Source: Chthoniobacter flavus Ellin428
GTDB taxonomy: Bacteria; Verrucomicrobiota; Verrucomicrobiia; Chthoniobacterales; Chthoniobacteraceae
Assembly (NCBI RefSeq): GCF_000173075.1
Contig: NZ_ABVL01000013.1
Coordinates: 1-64,000 of the forward strand
DNA: 64,000 bases
Reading direction: 5' to 3'
Under the pieces are notes generated by a model. It was not told the DNA's origin and searched no databases. It saw only the letters and a program-made list of their open reading frames with translations. Position numbers and translations under genes: made by a program. This document shows, in pieces, positions 46,342 to 56,462 of this stretch. Within the stretch, counting starts at the first letter, position 1. Each line of letters begins with the position of its first letter.

Positions 46342-47133
46342 TTATTTGTGGGCGGCCACCGGACCAAGGCGTTTCTTGCCGAGGGCGATGTCATCGATCC
46401 ACACGGTGAAGCCCGGATCGGTCGCGGCCTGATAGTTGGTCCAGCCGATCGAATAGGTATCGAACTTCGCCGGGATCTCCGACTTGTCGTACTGGCCCGC
46501 GCCCTTGTGCAGCGCGATGTCGGTGATTTCCTGGCCATTGACAAAGAATTGATAGGTCTGCGTGGCGGTGTCCGCGTGCCACTCGAGGAGCGTCCACTCG
46601 TCGGTGAATTGATTCGTCGTCTTCTGCGAGACACCGAATTCCCCGCGCAGCTTCGTCTGGACGTTGTAGAGATACTTGAAGGCGCCGGTACCATTCACCG
46701 AGAGGCCCACGAGGCGCACTTCGATCGGGTCATTCGCCAGCGGGCTGGTGCACTTGCCGGCGACCAGCGTGGTGTGAATGGATCCGCTTTTCTTGCCTTC
46801 CGGAATGACCGGAAGCGGCGCGGGCGTCTTCACCTTGTAGTAGAGCCGGCCCCAATGTTCGCCACCGAGCGCAGCGACCTTGTCGGGCGAGAGGGTGATG
46901 AATCGGCCGCCCTTGATGGCCGGTTCGATCTTCAGCGAATGCTTGCCGCTGTGAGCCTGGTCATCGGCCACGGCGATGGCGCCGGTCTTGGTGAAGCCTT
47001 GCGGAATCTGGCCGACGGCGGTGGATTCGAGGTCATCAGAAACGACGATATCCGCCGCCGAAGCCTGGGCGAAAAGATGGGGTGTGGAAACCGCCAGCAA
47101 TGCGGCGGAAAAGCAAAGGAGGGGCAATTTCAT
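46342..47133 (-). CDS. Secreted jelly-roll protein, Cip1/CBM-like
   Basis: 263 residues. Signal peptide ends HLFAQ. The mature part is beta-rich: DDQAHSGKHSLKIEP, GRLYYKVKTP, EWHADTATQTYQFFVNGQEI and VWIDDIALG. This order of motifs is like the Cip1-type polysaccharide-binding or lyase folds. Catalytic residues not recognised. Probably binds extracellular glycan. Confidence 0.72.
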   Translation of the reverse strand: MKLPLLCFSAALLAVSTPHLFAQASAADIVVSDDLESTAVGQIPQGFTKTGAIAVADDQAHSGKHSLKIEPAIKGGRFITLSPDKVAALGGEHWGRLYYKVKTPAPLPVIPEGKKSGSIHTTLVAGKCTSPLANDPIEVRLVGLSVNGTGAFKYLYNVQTKLRGEFGVSQKTTNQFTDEWTLLEWHADTATQTYQFFVNGQEITDIALHKGAGQYDKSEIPAKFDTYSIGWTNYQAATDPGFTVWIDDIALGKKRLGPVAAHK

Positions 47134-47175
47134 AACGCGAGTGATAGCAGGCTCGCGTGACTTGCGAAGAGAAAT

Positions 47176-47670
47176 TCACACCAACTTTGCGCTGCGCGCC
47201 GTGGCCTCGAGCAGGAGCTGATCGGTGAAATGGAGCCGGCGCGCGAGCTCCCGCGCGAGGTTCATCACGAGCAGTGCAAAGAGTTCCAGATCCTCGTGTT
47301 TCAGTTGAATGAGCGCGCGCTTGGAAAGCACCATGACCTCGCTATCGGTGGCCGCACGGGCCGTGGCGGTGTGGCAGTGCATGGACAGGAGCGACGCTTC
47401 GCCACAGCACTCGCCGCAGTGCAGTTCGTGTTTGTTGATTGTCACGTCGCCATCCGTGATCTGGATATCGATCTGGCCATTCTTGATGATGTAGATCGCC
47501 GACGGCTCGTCGCCTTTTTGAAAAAGAAGATCCCCCTCCTCCACCTTCCAGAGTTCCAGACGGCGAAAGACACCTTCCCTTTGAGAATCGGTGACGCCAC
47601 CGAAAAGTCGCAACTGGGAGATGATCTCGCTGACCGATTTAAAATCGGTCAATGGTGCGGTTCGAATCAT
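47176..47670 (-). CDS. Cyclic nucleotide-binding domain protein
   Basis: 164 residues from the Met of MIRTAPLTDFKS. A single cNMP-binding beta-barrel: FQKGDEPSAIYIIKNGQIDIQ, the phosphate-binding region GECCGEASLLS, then ARAATDSEVMVLSKRAL. No helix-turn-helix follows, so it is not a CRP-type activator; more likely a stand-alone sensor or regulatory subunit. GTG/ATG starts further upstream lack support. Confidence 0.85.
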   Translation of the reverse strand: MIRTAPLTDFKSVSEIISQLRLFGGVTDSQREGVFRRLELWKVEEGDLLFQKGDEPSAIYIIKNGQIDIQITDGDVTINKHELHCGECCGEASLLSMHCHTATARAATDSEVMVLSKRALIQLKHEDLELFALLVMNLARELARRLHFTDQLLLEATARSAKLV

Positions 47671-47769
47671 CAGGGGTAATATAGAGAGGTTCCCATAAAT
47701 ACAAAGCAGGGAAAGGGCCACATCCGAGGAGAAGCTGGATAATAGACGTTTTGGTGCGATGCTTTATTC

Positions 47770-48345
47770 ATGACTCGAACGACCGAAGCTTGCGTCGTCT
47801 GTGGAGCGGCGCTGTTTTTTCTCTGTGCTGCGCTCGGATACGCCCAGCAACCGGCCGCCAAAACTCACGGCACGGGCTCGGCCATGAGTGTCACCAGTTC
47901 CGCCTTTCCGGCGGAGAGCATGATTCCCTCCAAGTATAGCTGTGAAGGCGGGAACGTGTCGCCGCCGTTGAGCTGGACAAGCGTGCCAACAGGCACGAAA
48001 AGTTTCGCGCTGATCTGCGACGATCCGGATGCGCCGGGCGGCACATTTGTTCATTGGGTGTTGTTTAATCTGCCGGCCGGTGTGACGGCGCTCACGGAAA
48101 AGACGGCAACCACGGCGATGCTGCCTAATGGTGCGCGACAGGGGATCAATAGTTTCGACAAGGTCGGCTACGGCGGGCCCTGTCCGCCGGAAGGCAAGCC
48201 GCATCACTACTTCTTCAAGGTCTATGCGCTCGACGCCAGTCTGCCGGTGAAAGCGGGAGCGACGAAGAAGGAAGTCGAGCAAGCGATGGAGCATCACATT
48301 CTCGCCGAGGGCCTGCTGATGGGGAAGTACCAGCGGAAGAAGTAG
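47770..48345 (+). CDS. Exported YbhB/YbcL (PEBP, Raf-kinase-inhibitor-like) protein
   Basis: 191 residues with a signal peptide (to about 25, GYAQQ). PEBP landmarks: SKYSCEGGNVSPPLSWT, DDPDAPGGTFVHWVLFNLP and GPCPPEGKPHHYFFKVYALD. Family members bind phosphate- or lipid-like ligands; function in bacteria unclear. Followed by a word repeat. Confidence 0.92.
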   Translation: MTRTTEACVVCGAALFFLCAALGYAQQPAAKTHGTGSAMSVTSSAFPAESMIPSKYSCEGGNVSPPLSWTSVPTGTKSFALICDDPDAPGGTFVHWVLFNLPAGVTALTEKTATTAMLPNGARQGINSFDKVGYGGPCPPEGKPHHYFFKVYALDASLPVKAGATKKEVEQAMEHHILAEGLLMGKYQRKK

Positions 48346-48355
48346 AGCGCGGACG

Positions 48356-48427
48356 GATAGGGGGATGGGAAGAATAGGAATGATGGGATTCCCATAACTC
48401 CGATTCTTCCTATCCATCCCATTCGCC
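48356..48427. repeat. GGAAGAATAGGAATG word palindrome after PEBP gene
   Basis: Left arm GGATAGGGGGATGGGAAGAA (48355-48374) with TAGGAATGATGGGA following; right arm is the inverse, made of TCCCATAACTCCGATTCTTCC and CTATCCATCCCATTC. Same words as 6484-6550. Likely transcription end for the PEBP gene. Confidence 0.65.
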
Positions 48428-48487
48428 TCCAGCGGTTTTCGCGAGCGCATACGCCTGAATAGGCCGCCTGCAGCGATTCTACTGCGT

Positions 48488-49747
48488 ATGCAATGTTTTG
48501 TAGTCCGCGCGCTCTTGTGCACGGTTCTTTTCACCGGCTGCACTCTCGTTCCGCGCCTCCACGGAGATCGCGCCTTCATCGATTACTGGCCGCCGGCGAA
48601 GACCGGTCAGTTAACCCTCGCCGTAAAAGACAACATCGATATGCAGGGCGTAGTGACCACGGTCGGCTCGCGCTTTCTGCTCAAGCACGCTCCGCCCGCG
48701 AAAAAGGACGCCGCCTGCCTCGCCATTGCGCGCCAGCGCAAAGTGCAAATCGTCGGCAAGACGAATCTGAGCGAATTCGCCGTCGCACCCTCCGGCTTCA
48801 ACGAATATTTCGGCACGCCGGAAAACCCGCTCAGCCGAGGCTGGCCGCGCCGCGTTCCCGGCGGCTCCTCGTCCGGCTCCGCGGTCGCCGTCGCCAATGG
48901 CAAAGCCGAGGTGGCTTTCGGGACCGATACCGCGGGTTCGGTCCGCGTGCCCGCAGCTTGCTGCGGAATCGTGGGTCTCAAAACTACCCGTCACCTCATT
49001 TCACTGAAGGGGGTATACCCCATCGACCCCATCGATCTCGACACCATTGGTCCGATGGCGAAAGACATTCAGCGGACGGCGGAGGGCATGGATCTTTTGG
49101 AAAACGGATTCATGGCGCAATACGCGGCGGCCAAGGTAGCCAGGCCACGCGCTCAAGGCATTCGTGTCGGCCGACTATATCTCAAGGGAACCGACGCAAA
49201 AATCGACGAGGCGATCGATCGTGCACTGACTCACACCGGGTTTCAAATCGTCCGTCTCAGCGACTCCTTCCGCGACCGATGGGAGCAGGCGAAGAAGGAT
49301 GGGGACACGGTGGCCGCGGTAGGCATCTGGCAGAGCTATCAGGAATACGGCAGCACCGTGGGCATTAGTATGCGCACGAAGAATGGTATGCTGCTGGGGC
49401 ACAGTCTCTATGGTGAAAAATATCGCGAGGCCCTGGCTCGCAAGGCGGGCTGGCAGAACGCGCTGCGGCAGACTTTGCAACGGGTGGATTTCATCGCGTT
49501 ACCCACTTTGCAAACTACTCCGCCGCGAATGACGGTTGACCTGCGAATCGGGCTTATGGACACGCGCATGCTTGGCTTGCAAAACACCGTGCCGGTCAAT
49601 CTCGCTGGCAACCCGGCCCTGGCTCTGCCGGTGCCGTTGGAAAACGCGGGCTTCCCAGTGACGAGCCTGGAATTGATCGGACGTCCGAAAAGTGAAGCGG
49701 CGCTGCTGAACGCGGGGCGGTTGGTTGAGGCGGCTTTACAGCGGTAA
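48488..49747 (+). CDS. Amidase-signature family lipoprotein
   Basis: 419 residues. Lipobox LFTGC (Cys at about 18). Amidase triad residues: Lys in AVKDNID (about 48), cis-Ser in PGGSSSGSA and nucleophile Ser in GTDTAGSVRVPA. Cell-envelope location predicted, which is unusual for an amidase. It may act on peptides or other amides outside the cytoplasm. Confidence 0.88.
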   Translation: MQCFVVRALLCTVLFTGCTLVPRLHGDRAFIDYWPPAKTGQLTLAVKDNIDMQGVVTTVGSRFLLKHAPPAKKDAACLAIARQRKVQIVGKTNLSEFAVAPSGFNEYFGTPENPLSRGWPRRVPGGSSSGSAVAVANGKAEVAFGTDTAGSVRVPAACCGIVGLKTTRHLISLKGVYPIDPIDLDTIGPMAKDIQRTAEGMDLLENGFMAQYAAAKVARPRAQGIRVGRLYLKGTDAKIDEAIDRALTHTGFQIVRLSDSFRDRWEQAKKDGDTVAAVGIWQSYQEYGSTVGISMRTKNGMLLGHSLYGEKYREALARKAGWQNALRQTLQRVDFIALPTLQTTPPRMTVDLRIGLMDTRMLGLQNTVPVNLAGNPALALPVPLENAGFPVTSLELIGRPKSEAALLNAGRLVEAALQR

Positions 49748-49871
49748 GCAATTGCCCGCTTTTAACTCAGAAAATTACCGGATTCGGACATCAGGGAACG
49801 GAGTTCGGGCAGGGGTGAAGAATTCGACAAACATCCACCATTTCACGAACCGGCGAACCATAGGCATACCT

Positions 49872-50066
49872 ATGAAAACCTACATTGCGATCCCGGCCTT
49901 GTTTGTCCTCTGTGCCTTCGGCACCACCAAGCTCAATAGCGCCCCTGTGACCAGCGCCAGTCACCCTACGGCCAAGGAATGTTCGGACTGCGGCTGTAGC
50001 GGACCGACCAAAGGCGGAGGCTGTCCCGACGAAAAGGGCAAGACCTGCAAGTGCGGCAAGAAGTAA
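49872..50066 (+). CDS. Small exported Cys-rich peptide
   Basis: 64 residues: signal peptide (to about 24, LNSAP), then a 40-residue mature part with six Cys (ECSDCGCSG, GGCPDEKGKTCKCGKK). The spacing suggests metal binding, metallothionein-like. No family named. Starts at ATG 49872; a longer upstream frame has no signal. Confidence 0.6.
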   Translation: MKTYIAIPALFVLCAFGTTKLNSAPVTSASHPTAKECSDCGCSGPTKGGGCPDEKGKTCKCGKK

Positions 50067-50148
50067 GCCGAACCTAAACGCCAACTCCACGACGGAGGCA
50101 TGAGCGCCCGTCGTGGAAATAAGCGCACGGCTATCCCAAGCGCGGCGA

Positions 50149-52641
50149 CTATGGCGCGCTGGGAGCCGGGATGGTCGTCGGTACCGTCTGGTGGGTTTTC
50201 AGATAGTATTCCCCGTCGCCCACCCACTCCAGGTAAGCCGTGCTCGGGATCGTACCCGGAGCGGATCCTTCGTCATAATTGAGCACGCGAATCGCCTGCG
50301 TAGGGATGCCATTCACCGACGCGGCGGGCATGATGCCGGTGCCTTCATCAAACTCATCGAACATGGCGATGAAGAGCGAGTTGATGGTCGCGCCAGTGCC
50401 CTGCTTCACGATCGCCCCGGCGGCTTCATACTGCTCCCACAGGAAGCCTCCCTGGCGGCGTGGCAGCGTGAAGCCCGCCCCGCTGGTCTCGTTTTGGTTG
50501 CTGGTGCCGGGATAGACACATGGCAGGTATTTTCCGGGGAACAGATTGACGTCTCCCTGCCAATGACCAGTGCTGGCCTTGCTCACGCCACTGACCGTCG
50601 TGTAATGGCCCACTTCCCAGGGCAGGTAGCAATCGAGGCTTTCGATCATCGATCCCCACGCGGGATCATTCCCCGCGTCCGTGGCCCAGTTCCATTCGCC
50701 GGATCCGACGATGTAGGCCTGATACTTCCCGGGGGTATGGAAGTAACTGATCAACGCATTGGCCACGGCGGTTTGCCCGAGTTGATGGTTGGTGTTGTTG
50801 TAGAAAAATCCGAACACCGCGACGACGGGCAGTCCGTTGTGGTGGAGATAGGCGGGGCTATTGGTGACGCCGCTGTCGACCATGCTCTGCCAGTGATTTT
50901 CGACGATGCTATCGACCGTGGAGGCGGGCGTGCCGGAGCAATCGTATTCCAGCGCCCATACTCGCCCGGTTTGCGCCGCGGCATTCTGGACATAAGTCTG
51001 CACCTGCGTGATATCCGTGTAGCCGCTCGGATAGTGTCCGCCACCAGGGAGATAGTTGGCAAATTTTTGCAGGAAGACGCCGTCGATGTCGTACTTTTCC
51101 ATCCAGGCGAAATGCCGCAGCACGGTGCGTTGATTGTCGGCGCTGTAGAGATTGGCCGTGGTGCCGTCCGGCAGAGTCATGCCCGGCGTGCTGAATTTCT
51201 CGGCGGCGCTGTAGAGGCTCATGTCCGGCCAGAAATCCACGTTGAGATTGGTGCCGGTGAGCGAAGTGCCGCTATGGCACCAGTGCGCCCAGGCATTCGT
51301 CGGATCGCCCACGCAACGGAACCAACCCTGGTAGCCCGCGACTACTTTGTTATCGAAGCTGGTGGCGTCGGCGTGCTTGATCGTGACTTCCAGATAAGGT
51401 GCGGTCGTGGGACCGCCATCGGCCGGAGCGAAGGCAAAGTTGGTTTGATGGCCGTCGCCGTTGGGCAAACCGGATTGGTGGATCTGGAGCTTGAAACAAA
51501 TCGCCGTGTTGCCGGCGTCCACTTGCTGCTGGACGAAATCGGTTACGTCGAAGGCTTTCCAACCGACCTGGGCCGTACCGTCGAGGACATCACTGACCAG
51601 CAGCGTGCCGCCGGAATAATCCCCCATCGCGGCCCCTGTCGCCGAACCGCGGTTGCTGTAGCCGTAGAGATCGACGGAGTAACTGGTCGCGCTGTTACCT
51701 CGTAAATACATCATCAGGGTGACGTTGGCCGCGGCCTGGATCGAGCTGACATTGGCACTGCTCGCGGAGAAGGGCACATAGACGTGACAGTTGTTGTTAT
51801 CGACTCCCGATTCGCCCACATTCAGCACTGCGCCCCCGGGCGTTCCGAGGCTCGTGTCGCTGTAGAGATTGCAGTCGGCGAAGGAGGCGCCCACCGTGGC
51901 GACGGCGACCAGCGGCGCCAATTCGAAGCCGTTGAGGATGGCGATGGTGTTGCCGTTGTTCAGGCCCGTGCCTTGGATCGTGACGGCGCCGGTCGAGTCG
52001 GCCGTGACGATCAACGTCGTCGTGAAATGGTCGTTGCCTTCGGGATCGGCTGGGAAGTTGTAGGCTTTCACATAATTGATCGAGCCCGTCGCGGCGGCGG
52101 CGCCACTGCTGAAGTCCGTGTAACTCACACTGCCGCTGTAACTGTTGTCGTAGCCATACAGGGTCATCGAATAATGCCCGTTGGGAACGAGACCGGATAC
52201 GGTGAGCCAGAGATAGACTCCCGTTCCCACCCTTTCCCCGGCGAACGATTCGTAGAGCGCGCCATTCGTGAAAGCCCCGGAATTCGCCGGACCGCCGCGA
52301 TCACGCACGATGCTGCTGGCGGTATTGCTCGACGCGCTGGTACCACCGGTCATCTTCACCGTGAGTGATCCCGAGGGACAGACGCTCGCATCGGCATTGG
52401 CAAAGGTTCCGGAAATGGTCTGCACCCCATCCGTCGCGCTGGTGGTAACGTGATAAAAGCTGGGCTGCTGAGGACTCGAGGTCAGGCCGAATTCAACATT
52501 CACATTGGCCCGGGCGGTGAAGCCACACGCCAGAAGGACAATAAGGCAAAGCAACCAGATGCTGGGACGACGCAGGAACTGGCGATGGGTGATCGATACG
52601 ACAAGACCACGAGGGAAGCCGATGGAGGAGAGTCGGTGCAT
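50149..52641 (-). CDS. Secreted GH71/99-like protein with shared N-terminal domain and CBM96-like module
   Basis: 830 residues. Signal peptide about 20-43 (LLCLIVLLACGFTARA). N-terminal beta domain (about 45-250, ending AIAILNGFELAP) is homologous to the one in the 13406-16126 protein. Next a DNRLRE/CBM96-like module (about 255-420), then a catalytic-like (beta/alpha) domain starting VVAGYQGWFRC (about 440) with DFWPDMSLY, DGVFLQKF and DEFDEG, resembling GH71/GH99 endo-acting enzymes on alpha-linked glycans. Start chosen at the Met preceding the signal peptide. Confidence 0.78.
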   Translation of the reverse strand: MHRLSSIGFPRGLVVSITHRQFLRRPSIWLLCLIVLLACGFTARANVNVEFGLTSSPQQPSFYHVTTSATDGVQTISGTFANADASVCPSGSLTVKMTGGTSASSNTASSIVRDRGGPANSGAFTNGALYESFAGERVGTGVYLWLTVSGLVPNGHYSMTLYGYDNSYSGSVSYTDFSSGAAAATGSINYVKAYNFPADPEGNDHFTTTLIVTADSTGAVTIQGTGLNNGNTIAILNGFELAPLVAVATVGASFADCNLYSDTSLGTPGGAVLNVGESGVDNNNCHVYVPFSASSANVSSIQAAANVTLMMYLRGNSATSYSVDLYGYSNRGSATGAAMGDYSGGTLLVSDVLDGTAQVGWKAFDVTDFVQQQVDAGNTAICFKLQIHQSGLPNGDGHQTNFAFAPADGGPTTAPYLEVTIKHADATSFDNKVVAGYQGWFRCVGDPTNAWAHWCHSGTSLTGTNLNVDFWPDMSLYSAAEKFSTPGMTLPDGTTANLYSADNQRTVLRHFAWMEKYDIDGVFLQKFANYLPGGGHYPSGYTDITQVQTYVQNAAAQTGRVWALEYDCSGTPASTVDSIVENHWQSMVDSGVTNSPAYLHHNGLPVVAVFGFFYNNTNHQLGQTAVANALISYFHTPGKYQAYIVGSGEWNWATDAGNDPAWGSMIESLDCYLPWEVGHYTTVSGVSKASTGHWQGDVNLFPGKYLPCVYPGTSNQNETSGAGFTLPRRQGGFLWEQYEAAGAIVKQGTGATINSLFIAMFDEFDEGTGIMPAASVNGIPTQAIRVLNYDEGSAPGTIPSTAYLEWVGDGEYYLKTHQTVPTTIPAPSAP

Positions 52642-52771
52642 TGGGAGGTTCTCTTTGGGGGTTGAGAGTGCGGGCGGAGGATCCCGCCGGATGCGGCAGT
52701 CCTCCACTCGATGACAGCGCGAATCTTATCCCTCCGTCCGGGTGACGGTATCCCCTAAAGCGGGGATGAAC

Positions 52772-53029
52772 TCACCAAAAGCTGGCCTGCTCGGTGGGCG
52801 ACTCATCCAGGCCAGCCACGGCATCGCGCTCTTCATCCCGCAATCCGCCCCACCATTCCTGCGCTTCGCGTTCCGAATACGCGAGGATCTGAAAGCTCTG
52901 CTTTCTCCAGCGTACTTCAATCGCACACGAACCGACCTCATCAGCACGGCAACGAATCCAGGGAACGCGAATGACTTTCATCGACTGACCATTTGACCAA
53001 GTGGCCGGCTCCAACGCACGCGGAATCAA
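52772..53029 (-). CDS. Small hypothetical protein, coupled to the 53026 gene
   Basis: 85 residues from TTG 53029 (TTGA overlap with the upstream stop) or 69 residues from ATG 52981 (MKVIRVPWIRC). Basic and Trp-rich N-terminal part, acidic C-terminal tail. No domain recognised. Overlap with the neighbouring small gene suggests a coupled pair. Confidence 0.45.
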   Translation of the reverse strand: MIPRALEPATWSNGQSMKVIRVPWIRCRADEVGSCAIEVRWRKQSFQILAYSEREAQEWWGGLRDEERDAVAGLDESPTEQASFW

Positions 53030-53214
53030 ACCATCGTCTCAAAAATCACTGTTCCAGTCGTGCTGTAGACCGTGAGTGGGGACTCGCCGGTTTCGCTCAA
53101 TTCGCGCGCTGCTTCCAGCGCCGCCAAAATGCTGTCGAATTCGCGGACAGCAGCGTCGCCAACGATCTTCAACGAACATTTACAATCTTGATGGCAGTAT
53201 ATCTGAAAATGCAC
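53026..53214 (-). CDS. Small hypothetical protein (DUF2188-like size)
   Basis: 62 residues: MHFQIYCHQDCKCSLKIVGD then a helix (SILAALEAARELSE) and a strand pair ending GTVIFETMV. Beta-alpha-beta layout as in small DUF2188-type proteins, but no firm match. Its end overlaps the next gene by four bases, which supports both. Confidence 0.45.
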   Translation of the reverse strand: MHFQIYCHQDCKCSLKIVGDAAVREFDSILAALEAARELSETGESPLTVYSTTGTVIFETMV

Positions 53215-53416
53215 GTGGGGGCATTTTTGCTGATTCGAGGCGACATTTCAACCATTCTTGTAAGTAAAACTATGTATAAAATTGCTGGTTTTTCAGACTT
53301 TGGCCCTCATTGCGCCCAGTCCCAAGAGGCAAAACCAGGCCACGGAAAGAGAGAAGCGGGGGGCCAGACGGCAGCAAATTGGAGGCAGAAAAACCACCCC
53401 TACAGAGAAAAAAAGG

Positions 53417-53491
<75 letters not shown>

Positions 53492-53659
53492 ATGGGTGAA
53501 GCGAGGCGGGGAAAGTAGGCGCACGACCGTGGCGTGGCAAGCACACTTTTGGAGGAAAAATTACGGGGCGCCATTTCGCGCGTTTTAGCACTGCATTTCG
53601 GACGGACCGGCCTGGCTTTGCAACGGACAGCGGGGGAGAAAAGCGCCGGCACCGGGCGG

Positions 53660-55659
53660 TTATTTCTCCGGTGGTTCGTAGACGTAGAGGCTTTCGATCG
53701 TCACTTCACCGTCTCCGTTCGTGACGAGTTCCAAGGTGTGCTTTTGATTCGGTAGATTGCGGGCCAAGGGCTCGACGAGTTGCCCGGGCGGTTCCGCCTG
53801 GAAGCTCACGGCGCCGGCCGCACTGCGGAAAACATCGAAGCGAAAGGTGTCGCCGTCGCTCACTCCGTAATCCACGGGCTGGCCCTTTTTCTCTACGCGC
53901 CCCTGCCGCCAGAATTTCGGATCGAGGTGGATCTGGCCGGACTTGCTGGTGAAAGGCGCGGCGAGGTTGCCGGTTCCATCCGGCCCGGTGGCGCTGCCCT
54001 CGAGGCGATAGTCGCCGCTGTCGCTGGTCATGGTGATCATCCACGCTTGCGGCACGGGATTACTCCTCAGGTCCACGGTGTGCGGAATGCGCCAGGCGTG
54101 CGCCTTGTTTGGCTGAATGTAATTCATCAGAAACACCGGCGCCTGCTCCGCCGGCGCGCCGTCGATGAACACTTTGACCGAACCACCACCCGCGGTTTTG
54201 CGACCAATCAGGTCGATCTGCGTGCCGGTGAAAGTGACTTTCAGCCGGGCGCCGGCGGCGCTGCTTTGCACCGTACCGTTCGTCGTGGTCCATTGGCCTG
54301 AGAGGCTCACCTCCTCGGTGGCGCTTTTGGTGGGAGGCGCCACCGAGAGGCGGCGCTCGCGGGATTCGGGTTTCCCGGTCGCCTGGCTCGATTCCACGAG
54401 GTGGGCGCTCACGTTGTCCCAAATGCGAATCCGCCCGTGCATGTTCTGGTGATTGTGATCGGCGAGCAGATCGTCCGGCACCAATCCCGCCTGCTTGATG
54501 TAGTCCGCCATCTCGCGGCGACTATCCACAAACTCGGCGCCGTGCTTTTCGCAAATCTCGCGCACCTTGTCCCACGGCACACCGGCCCCGTGCTCGATAT
54601 CCTCCGGCGTCATGGTGCTGTCGGGTTTGAAGTGCAGCGAGGGAATGATGATGTCCGCCGTGGTGCGCCGGCGGATGTCCGTGAGCATGGCGTCGAGCCC
54701 CTCCAGCGTGCCACTGGTGTAGCTGAAAATGAGATCGGGCTCCTCGGCGGCCACAAATTGCCGGATCCAGCCATCGATGAATTCCCATGGCTCGCCGGGG
54801 CCACCGTGCTTGCGATAAATGATCTGCGGCGCATGCGGAAAGCGCTCGCGAATGGCGCGAACCAACTCGGAGCCATCGCCCTCGCGATCCGTAAAACTCG
54901 ACCCGAGCGCCCAGATGACAAACGGCTTTCCCGGGATGCCAGCCTTGCCTTCCCACTTCGCCACGGAAAGCGCGAGATTCTTTCCATCGCCGGGCTGCGA
55001 CTTCGCCATGTAGGAGGGGAAATTTGCGCGCTCGGCTTGATAGGCCGCCTTGATCTCCTCGTCCGTAACCGTGCGCAGGCGGACATCATCGAGGCTCACG
55101 AATAGCCCGTCCGCGCCATTCTCCCGCGGGCTGATATGCACCTGCACCGTCTGGCATTGCGCGGGCACCATGAAATAGAAGCCCTCCTGGCGCCATTCAC
55201 CGTGGGTATCGAGCGGGAAGTCCTGATAAAAAATCGGCGTATGAATCGTGGTGAAGCTGGGCTCACGCTCGTCGGAGGTGAAGGAAATCGTCGTCCACGG
55301 ATCCATGGCAGTGTTGATCCAAAAAGAAAGCAGGCAGGGCATTCCGGGTTGCACGGCTACGGTCGGACTGTTCAGCCCCGAATTCTTTTTCGCCTTCAGC
55401 CGGAAATACGCCTTTCCCTCCGGCGCATCGCCGGAGGCCACGATCTCTCCCCCACCCTGCCCCAACCCGCGGGAAGTCTTTCGCCGGCTTCGAAGTTACT
55501 TTCCATCAAGACCGTGGTTCCCATCGGCTCGGGAAACGCCTGGCGGCTGAGGCAGCGCAGCCCCGCGCGATCTTCCGGCGGCGAGCCACCGGCCCCCATC
55601 GCATTCGATAACAGCGAGGGCATGATGGCAATCAAACCGGCGAGCAAACGAGTATTCAT
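53660..55659 (-). CDS. Exported SGNH-hydrolase-like protein (frameshifted near the N-terminus)
   Basis: Signal peptide from MNTRLLAGLIAIMPSLLSNA; N-terminal carbohydrate-binding-like jelly-roll (FEAGERLPAGW through VSLDDVRL); central SGNH domain with VIWALGSSFTDREGD (nucleophile) and LLADHNHQNMHGRIRI (Asp/His); a C-terminal beta domain starting TEEVSLSGQWT. The frame changes in the G-rich stretch 55449-55468 (GGTTGGGGCAGGGTGGGGG on the minus strand): restoring one base gives a continuous 666-residue protein. A sequencing error or a recent mutation. Confidence 0.82.
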
Positions 55660-55874
55660 GATAGTGGAGTGCTCTGATGACTGCCCAGACACGAAAGCCT
55701 TGGATTTAAAAACTTCCGCAAGCACGTAAACATGCCGCAACCAGCTCGCCTTCAGGAGTTTGAATCTCAACGGATCCTGCTCATTCTTCCGCGAAACGCC
55801 CCGAGTAACATGCAGGCGGCACGGGATGTGCGAATGTAGAGGTATCCGGGAGGCTCCGGCTTTTCGGCGCGAAC

Positions 55875-56180
55875 ATGAACCTCTACGTCTCTCCGCACGA
55901 CGCGGCGATCGCCGCGGAGCGCCAATGTCCGCACTGCCGCGGGAGCGGACGGCGGCTCGATTTCATGGTTTCGGGGATGCGTGTGATCGTGCCCTGCGCC
56001 TGCCCCTTGGGCGAAAACGAGACGACCATTTGCGAAATCGGCAACCCGCACGCGCGCAATATCCACGACCCGTCGCAACACCGCCGGCCATCCAATATCC
56101 TCGGCCGGCCCAAAACGGCCGCCGCCTATTGGAGCCGAGTGCGACCGCAAGAGGAAGTGCTCAAGGGTTTGAAATTCTAA
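55875..56180 (+). CDS. Small zinc-finger-like hypothetical protein
   Basis: 101 residues. Early CPHCRGSGRR (a DnaJ-type CxxCxGxG half) and a second CACP about 20 residues on form a plausible zinc site. Rest charged. No family recognised. Begins 215 bases after the SGNH gene start, divergently. Confidence 0.55.
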   Translation: MNLYVSPHDAAIAAERQCPHCRGSGRRLDFMVSGMRVIVPCACPLGENETTICEIGNPHARNIHDPSQHRRPSNILGRPKTAAAYWSRVRPQEEVLKGLKF

Positions 56181-56212
56181 GAGGGCGTCCCGAAAGTCGA
56201 ACGGGGGGATTT

Positions 56213-56293
56213 TTGACCACGGATTTCAGGATTTGAGGGATGAGACGAGCCGACGCGGATTTCTGTAATCCGTGCAATCCGTAAATCCGTGGT
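56213..56293. repeat. ACGGATT-type word palindrome, second copy
   Basis: Left arm begins GACCACGGATTTCAGGATTT (56215-56234); right arm is the inverse (56262-56293). The centre ATGAGACGAGC (56240-56250) and GCGGATTTCTGTAATCCGTG match the copy at 24843-24922. Confidence 0.75.
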
Positions 56294-56462
56294 CCCTCCT
56301 CCCCTCACATTGAATTTCGGCACACTGTCGCGTTTTGACTTAAACTGTCGCCGGGCATCGTCCCGAGAAACTGGGGCAAATTAAACGCAGAGAACGCAGC
56401 GCGGCACAGCCGCAGCCAAAAGGGGAGCCACGAACATTCGAAAAGACAGGGAAGGGAAAGTG

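Noticed and set aside
55875..56180. DnaJ-type zinc finger protein
   Set aside because: Only one CxxCxGxG-like half is present; four such repeats would be expected.
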